Assembly (NCBI RefSeq): GCF_002970975.1
Contig: NZ_PNFA01000014.1
Coordinates: 50,082-114,081 of the forward strand
DNA from: Microbacterium halophytorum
Lineage (GTDB): Bacteria; Actinomycetota; Actinomycetes; Actinomycetales; Microbacteriaceae
Reading direction: 5' to 3'
Length of the DNA stretch: 64,000 nt
In this document: piece by piece, positions 60,059 to 64,000 of the stretch
How positions within the stretch are numbered: position 1 is the first letter of the stretch
How the letters are laid out: each line of letters opens with the position of its first letter
The notes under the pieces: model-generated
What the model saw: only the letters and a program-made list of their open reading frames with translations
What the model was told of the DNA's origin: nothing
Databases searched by the model: none
Translations under genes and position numbers: made by a program

Positions 60059-61665
60059 GCCGGCGCCCGCCGGCCCCACCGCCCGAGCTGCCGGGCTTCG
60101 AGTACCTCGAGCTGCTGGGTTCCGGCGGCTTCGCCGACGTGTTCCTGTACGAACAGCAGCTGCCCAAGCGCCGCGTCGCGGTGAAGGTGCTGCTGCCCGA
60201 CCGGCTCGAGTCGGCCGGGCAGCAGTTCGCCAGCGAGGCGAACACGATGGCGATGCTGTCGACCCATCCGGCGATCGTCACGATCCTGCAGGCGGGCATG
60301 AGCGCCGACCACCGCCCGTACATCGTGATGGAGCACTGCCCGCGGCCCAATCTGCAGGTGCGGTACCGGCGCGCGCCGTTCTCGGTCGCCGAGACGCTGC
60401 ACACGGCGATCCCCGTGATCGCGGCGGTCGAGACGGCGCACCGGATGGACGTGCTGCACCGCGACATCAAGCCGGCGAACATCCTGGTCACCGAGTACAA
60501 CCGGCCAGCGCTCACCGACTTCGGCATCGCGGCGCACGCCGACTCGGCGGAGGCCGCGGCCGGAATGTCGATCCCGTGGTCCCCTCCGGAGTCCTTCGCG
60601 AACCCGCCGCGCGGCGGCCGCGAGACCGACGTCTATCAGTTGGGCGCGACCGTGTACACGCTGCTGGCGGGGCGCGCGCCGTTCGAGCTCCCCGGGCAGC
60701 GCAACTCGAGCGCCGAACTGATCGACAGGGCCGAGCGCATGGCGCTGCCGCGCATCGGCCGGCCCGACGTGCCCGCGTCGCTCGAAGCGGCGCTCGCGAA
60801 GGCGATGGCGAAGCGACCGGAGGACCGCTACCGCTCGGCCGTGGCGTTCGCCCGCGCGCTGCAGAAGGTGCAGATCGAGCTCGAGCACTCGGTCACGCCG
60901 ATCGACATCCTCGACGATTCGCCCGCCGACGGCATCGACGACGACGAGGACGGCCTCACGCGGGTCCGCAACATCACGAGCATCGACCCCGTCGATGACG
61001 GCACGCGGCCCTCCGCGGCGACCGAGGCGGTGCCGAGCGCCGTCGACGAGTCGCCGACGGTGCTGCGCGGGCCCGGCGCCGTCGCGCCCCAGCCGGGCCG
61101 GCGCGAACCCGCGCCCATGGTCGGCGCGGCCCCCGCCGCGTGGTCGCCGTCGAGCGGGTACCGCCCCGAATTCGCACCGGCGCCCGCCGGCTCATCCGGC
61201 GTCTCCGACGCGACGCTCCCGCCGGATGCGCTGCCCGCGCCCGCATCCGGCGGCACGGCGGAGGGGGCGCGCCGCTGGCCGTGGTTCGTCGGCGGCGGCA
61301 TCGTCGTCGCCGCGCTCGCCGTCGGCGCGGCGTTCGGCCTGCCGGCTCTGCTCGGCGACCAGGAGCCGGATGACCCCGGCCCCACGAGCGAGCCGAAGGA
61401 TCCGATCGCGGAGACGCCGCCGGCGGTCGGCGACCTCGAGGCGCGCGCGCACGGCGACGAGGTGACGTTCTCGTGGTCGAACCCTGACCCGCAGGAGGGC
61501 GACACTTACCAGTGGGGCATCGACGTCCCCGGTGGGCAGATCAGCTTCGCGGACACCCGCGAGACCTCCGTGACAGTGGACGCACGGCATCCGACGTGCA
61601 TCGAGGTGTATCTCGTGCGCGCTGACGGTGTGGCATCGCCCGCCGCGACGACCTGCGCGGACTGA
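60055..61665 (+). CDS. Transmembrane Ser/Thr protein kinase with extracellular FN3-like domain
   Basis: 536 residues, Pkn family. Kinase domain at about 15-275: glycine loop LLGSGGFADVFLYE, Lys44 in VAVKVLLP, HRDIKPANIL with Asp137, DFG Asp155, then SIPWSPPESF in the APE position and DVYQLGATVYTLLAG. The activation segment is short. A disordered cytoplasmic part (280-400) contains possible autophosphorylation threonines. One TM helix lies at about 407-432 (WPWFVGGGIVVAALAVGAAF). Outside is a single small beta domain (about 448-536; VGDLEARAHGDEVTFSWSNP) that resembles FN3, with two Cys near the end. No PASTA repeats. Equivalent to pkb2 of the PFNA cluster. GTG start overlaps the upstream stop. 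Confidence 0.93.
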   Translation: MSRRPPAPPPELPGFEYLELLGSGGFADVFLYEQQLPKRRVAVKVLLPDRLESAGQQFASEANTMAMLSTHPAIVTILQAGMSADHRPYIVMEHCPRPNLQVRYRRAPFSVAETLHTAIPVIAAVETAHRMDVLHRDIKPANILVTEYNRPALTDFGIAAHADSAEAAAGMSIPWSPPESFANPPRGGRETDVYQLGATVYTLLAGRAPFELPGQRNSSAELIDRAERMALPRIGRPDVPASLEAALAKAMAKRPEDRYRSAVAFARALQKVQIELEHSVTPIDILDDSPADGIDDDEDGLTRVRNITSIDPVDDGTRPSAATEAVPSAVDESPTVLRGPGAVAPQPGRREPAPMVGAAPAAWSPSSGYRPEFAPAPAGSSGVSDATLPPDALPAPASGGTAEGARRWPWFVGGGIVVAALAVGAAFGLPALLGDQEPDDPGPTSEPKDPIAETPPAVGDLEARAHGDEVTFSWSNPDPQEGDTYQWGIDVPGGQISFADTRETSVTVDARHPTCIEVYLVRADGVASPAATTCAD

Positions 61666-61682
61666 CGCGGGAGCGCTTCGGT

Positions 61683-62111
61683 TCAGGCGGTCGCGAGGTG
61701 GCGGGCCTTGTGGCCCAGCACCTTCACCATGATGCCGTGCTTGCGCAGGGCGGCCACGGTGCGGGCGCCTTCGGCGGTGTCGCTGCCGAGCGCGCGGAGG
61801 TCTGCGACGACGAGAACGTCGCCAGGGGCGAGCGTGTCGAAGAGGCGGCCGAGGCGGGTCTCCCACGACTCCAGGATGTCGGGCGCGGGGTGGCGGAAGC
61901 CCTCGATCGGCACCCCGAAGCGCGTCAGCTGCGAGCGCTGTTCGACGACGGACGGCAGGTCGGCGCGCGCGACGACGAGGCCGACGAGGCGCGCGCCGTC
62001 CGGCTTCGCCTGCCACCAGTCGCGGTCGCGCTGGAGCTCCTCGAAGCACTTCGGGCAGTCGGCGGCCTCGTGCGGCAGGTTCAGCGGGCTGGTCTCAGCT
62101 GTGTCGGCCAC
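61683..62111 (-). CDS. Resolvase-fold protein lacking the catalytic serine
   Basis: 142 residues. The fold pattern of a serine-recombinase N-terminal domain is visible: RLVGLVVARADLPSVVEQRSQLTRFGV, then a middle segment, LAPGDVLVVADLRALGSDTAEGARTVAALRKHGIMVKVL (overlapping pieces), matching the order of resolvase strands (IGYARVS..., GDTLVVWKLDRLGR..., L...G). The catalytic Ser of YARVS is replaced (VVARAD), and the DRLGR Arg set is changed (DLRALGSD). No C-terminal DNA-binding domain. A CPKC pair near residue 20 could bind zinc. GTG 62111 is chosen for GAAGGGAG 5-6 nt upstream; an ATG 27 bases earlier is possible. Function unknown; strand transfer is unlikely. Confidence 0.65.
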   Translation of the reverse strand: MADTAETSPLNLPHEAADCPKCFEELQRDRDWWQAKPDGARLVGLVVARADLPSVVEQRSQLTRFGVPIEGFRHPAPDILESWETRLGRLFDTLAPGDVLVVADLRALGSDTAEGARTVAALRKHGIMVKVLGHKARHLATA

Positions 62112-62194
62112 GGTGGCTCCCTTCCTCGTGCTACTCATTGTGCCGTGAAAAACGGTGCGGGGGAGGCGATCGCACGATGCGCTCCGCCCGCAGA

Positions 62195-62241
62195 AAGGCC
62201 GTCGGCCGGTGGATGCCTCGCATCCACCGGCCGACGGCCTT
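62195..62241 (-). terminator. Strong terminator after mycoredoxin gene
   Basis: Perfect 22-bp stem (62195-62216 with 62220-62241; starts AAGGCCGTCGGCCGGTGG) and a 3-nt loop CTC, 10 bp beyond the stop codon of the minus-strand mycoredoxin gene. Confidence 0.85.
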
Positions 62242-62251
62242 CCCTCACAGA

Positions 62252-62506
62252 TCAGATGAGCGAGAGCTCCTTGAGCTTCGTCGCGACGTCGGCGTTGCTC
62301 GGCTCGACGTGGTGCGTCGAGTCGGGGTAGACGACGACGGGGATCTGGGTGCGGCCCGAGATCTGCTTGGCGACGTCGGCCGCGGCCGGCTCGGCCTCGA
62401 GGTCGATGTAGTCGTAGGCGACGCCGAGCTCGTCGAGCTGGGCCTTGGTGCGGCGGCAGTCGCGGCACCACTCGGCGCCGAACATGCGGATCTGCGAATC
62501 GGTCAT
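62252..62506 (-). CDS. Mycoredoxin / glutaredoxin-like protein
   Basis: 84-residue thioredoxin-fold oxidoreductase. Seen: active-site FGAEWCRDCRRTKAQLDELG with the CxxC motif WCRDC near residue 13-17, the cis-Pro segment TQIPVVVYPDSTH, and a short C-terminal helix. This is the Mrx1 type that reduces mycothiol mixed disulfides in actinobacteria. ATG 62506 has TACCCT 6 nt upstream, a leaderless start; the open frame continues 105 bases upstream without support. Transcribed towards the resolvase-like gene but separated by a strong terminator. Confidence 0.92.
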   Translation of the reverse strand: MTDSQIRMFGAEWCRDCRRTKAQLDELGVAYDYIDLEAEPAAADVAKQISGRTQIPVVVYPDSTHHVEPSNADVATKLKELSLI

Positions 62507-62512
62507 GGTTCC

Positions 62513-62518
62513 AGGGTA
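62513..62518 (-). promoter_or_regulatory. -10 hexamer TACCCT for mycoredoxin gene
   Basis: Minus-strand TACCCT, then GGAACC, then ATG at 62506. Leaderless pattern. Confidence 0.55.
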
Positions 62519-62613
62519 ATCGCGCGAACAGGGGCGGGCGCCGTGCGCTGGCCCGGGAGCGCTGTGCGCGCCGCGCATCCGGCTCTCTGAGGCGCCCGCT
62601 CGGCCCGGCATGG

Positions 62614-62619
62614 CACGAT
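62614..62619 (+). promoter_or_regulatory. -10-like hexamer CACGAT for glycosyltransferase gene
   Basis: CACGAT, then TGGCGG, then the GTG at 62626. Spacing fits leaderless initiation; the hexamer is a weak match. Confidence 0.35.
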
Positions 62620-62625
62620 TGGCGG

Positions 62626-63828
62626 GTGCAGACAGGGGCGACGGTCATCGTGCCGACCCGCAACGAGCGGGGGAACGTCGCCGAACTCGTGGCGCGGGTC
62701 GCCGACGCCCTGTCCGGTCGAGAGGCCGAGATCCTCTTCGTCGACGACAGCGACGACGGCACCCCGGATGAGGTGGCCCGGATCGCCGCGGACGCGTCGC
62801 TTCCGGTGCGCGTGCTGCATCGCACGGCCGCCGAGCGCACGGGCGGGCTCGGCGGTGCGGTCGTCGCAGGCCTCCGCGCCGCGGCGCACGACGTGTGCAT
62901 CGTGATGGATGGCGACCTGCAGCACCCGCCGTCGACGCTGCCGGTGCTGCTCGACCGCTATGACAGCGGCGACGTGGATGCCGTCATCGCATCGCGCTAC
63001 ACCGGCGGCGGCCACAGCGCCGGGCTCGCCTCCCGCGCCCGGGTGTGGGTCTCTCGAGCGTCGACCGCCGTGACGAAGGCGATGTTCCCCGTCCGGATGC
63101 GCGACGTCACCGACCCCATGACGGGGTTCTTCCTCGTCGACCGCCGCAGGGTCGCGCTCGATGCGCTGCGGCCGGACGGCTTCAAGATCCTGCTCGAAGT
63201 GCTCGTGCGCTCCGAACTGCGCGTCGCGGAGGTGCCGCTCGCGTTCGCGCCCCGCGGCGCAGGCGCCTCGAAGGCCGACGCCCGCCAGGGCCTGCACTTC
63301 CTCGGCCAGCTCGCACGGCTCCGATTCGGCAAGATGTCGGTGTTCGCCGCCGTCGGAGCGTTCGGCGCCGTGCTGAACGTCGCGATCGTGTGGGCGCTCA
63401 CGGCGATCGGCGTCGAATACATCGTGGCCGCCGTGATCGCCGCCGAGGTCACGATCATCGGCAACTTCCTGCTGCAGGAGCGCTTCGTCTTCCACGACAT
63501 GCGCGCCGCCGCAGCGGGCTTCTGGCGCCGCTTCGCGACGTCGTTCGCCTTCAACAACGTTGAGGCGGCCATCCGCATCCCGGTGATGGCGCTCATGGTC
63601 GAGACCTGGGGCATCTCGAGCCCTGTCGCGACCGCCATCACGCTCGCCGTCGCGTTCCTGGCGCGCTTCGTGTTCCACTCGCTCGTCGTCTACCGCCCCC
63701 GCCGCATTGAGCCCGACCATCGGCACGCGGCCGCGCACCGCGTCGAGGAGGCGGCCCGCTCCGGCGAGCTCGTCGCCGACACCGGTGCGCTCCGGATCAT
63801 CCGGGGCCTCGACCGCGACGAGGCCTGA
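62626..63828 (+). CDS. GT2 polyprenyl-phosphate glycosyltransferase fused to GtrA
   Basis: 400 residues. N-terminal GT-A domain of the dolichol-phosphate mannosyltransferase type (about 1-225): VIVPTRNERGNVAELVARV, EILFVDDSDDGT, GGLGGAVVAGLRAA, VMDGDLQHPP (the DxD-like metal site), SRYTGGG and DPMTGFFLVDRR. C-terminal GtrA-like domain with four TM segments (about 235-375): VGAFGAVLNVAIVWALT, ITIIGNFLLQERFVFHD-like pattern and LARFVFHSLVVY. Such fusions make a polyprenyl-P-sugar on the inner leaflet and help its flipping for wall polymer decoration. Leaderless-type GTG start. A charged tail ends the protein. Confidence 0.9.
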   Translation: MQTGATVIVPTRNERGNVAELVARVADALSGREAEILFVDDSDDGTPDEVARIAADASLPVRVLHRTAAERTGGLGGAVVAGLRAAAHDVCIVMDGDLQHPPSTLPVLLDRYDSGDVDAVIASRYTGGGHSAGLASRARVWVSRASTAVTKAMFPVRMRDVTDPMTGFFLVDRRRVALDALRPDGFKILLEVLVRSELRVAEVPLAFAPRGAGASKADARQGLHFLGQLARLRFGKMSVFAAVGAFGAVLNVAIVWALTAIGVEYIVAAVIAAEVTIIGNFLLQERFVFHDMRAAAAGFWRRFATSFAFNNVEAAIRIPVMALMVETWGISSPVATAITLAVAFLARFVFHSLVVYRPRRIEPDHRHAAAHRVEEAARSGELVADTGALRIIRGLDRDEA

Positions 63829-63880
63829 GCCCGCGCCAGCCGCCCCCGTCGCAACATCCGTGCTCTGCGGGCGGGCGGGT

Positions 63881-64000
63881 TCAAGTTTCGAGTGCAACGC
63901 CTATTGCTTCTCGTAGCTTCTCACTCGGGGTCCAGTAGTCGAGGGTCTTCCGAGCGCGTGTGTTCAACAGGTGTTGTGCTCGGGCGAGGTCGTCATCGGT
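63881..64000 (-). mobile_element. IS30-family transposase, C-terminal 39 residues (runs off window)
   Basis: On the minus strand the last 39 codons and stop are visible. They encode DDLARAQHLLNTRARKTLDYWTPSEKL (in overlapping pieces) and end GVALET. LNxRxRKxLxxxTPxE is the conserved end of the IS30 DDE transposase. The rest lies beyond base 64000, so it cannot be told whether the element is intact. A terminal inverted repeat would be expected between 63829 and 63881 but is not identifiable from one end. It is the only transposase trace in the window. Confidence 0.85.

Noticed and set aside
46153..61665. Type VII (ESX) secretion locus because of FHA and kinase genes
   Set aside because: No WXG100, EccC-type ATPase, EccD or mycosin gene is present.

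Overview
The window is high-GC DNA (roughly 70 % by eye, strong G/C bias at codon third positions) from an actinobacterium. Gene content and order point to the Microbacteriaceae, close to Microbacterium: purM-purF next to DUF3073, a sterol-carrier protein and a PGPGW protein, DUF5819-HTTM, a TipA-like MerR regulator, and a class-E-type LAVTG sorting signal. The species cannot be fixed from the window alone. No rRNA, tRNA, CRISPR array, phage or plasmid functions are seen. The only insertion-sequence trace is the 3' end of an IS30-type transposase at the right edge.

Layout. 1-9.4 kb: TauE/SafE and SLC13 anion transporters, an MFS exporter, purD, a biotin-sulfoxide-reductase-type molybdoenzyme and small conserved proteins. 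9.6-12.2 kb: purM and purF, followed by a 90-bp tandem repeat. 12.5-19 kb: a PGPGW membrane protein, a TetR-controlled ABC exporter, DUF3073, a universal stress protein, a DUF4097-PadR operon and a TipA-like MerR regulator with a textbook 19-bp-spaced promoter. 19-31 kb: a membrane protein, paired crcB fluoride channels, an RND exporter, an aldose 1-epimerase relative, a DEAD-box helicase with a long RG-rich tail, a VanY-type DD-carboxypeptidase and a CDF metal transporter. 31.6-34.9 kb: an ECF transporter with both ATPases and the T subunit fused, behind an IdeR/DtxR-like box. 35-45.8 kb: RecQ, a cell-wall adhesin-like protein with 60 tetrapeptide repeats, DUF5819-HTTM and an acyl-CoA oxidase. 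46-61.7 kb: the main locus. 61.7-64 kb: a resolvase-fold protein with a decayed active site, a mycoredoxin, a glycosyltransferase-GtrA fusion and the IS30 remnant.

The locus at 46153-61665 encodes, on one strand, a 2064-residue Ig-like/FN3 surface protein, a MoxR AAA+ ATPase, a DUF58 protein, a membrane transglutaminase-like protein, an FHA protein, a PP2C phosphatase, a second FHA protein and a transmembrane Ser/Thr kinase. The last five junctions are 4-nt overlaps. It resembles the bifidobacterial PFNA cluster (kinase, FN3, AAA, DUF58, transglutaminase, phosphatase). Three features stand out: the transglutaminase-like protein has Asp486 where the catalytic Cys should be; the second FHA protein carries three DHDGxT repeats that look like phospho-acceptor sites; and the kinase ends in an extracellular FN3-like domain rather than PASTA repeats. 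Together they suggest an envelope assembly or sensing device under reversible phosphorylation.

Two window-wide patterns matter for annotation. First, at least 17 genes have a -10-like hexamer (nAnnnT) exactly 6-7 nt before the start codon and usually no ribosome binding site, which is the signature of leaderless mRNAs; several start sites were chosen on this basis. Second, two families of dispersed palindromic intergenic repeats occur: five copies of a ~90-bp element with CACAACGCAGTC/GACTGCGTTGTG ends, and two copies of a ~70-bp element with GAGGAG/CTCCTC ends. No mobilising enzyme for either is in the window.
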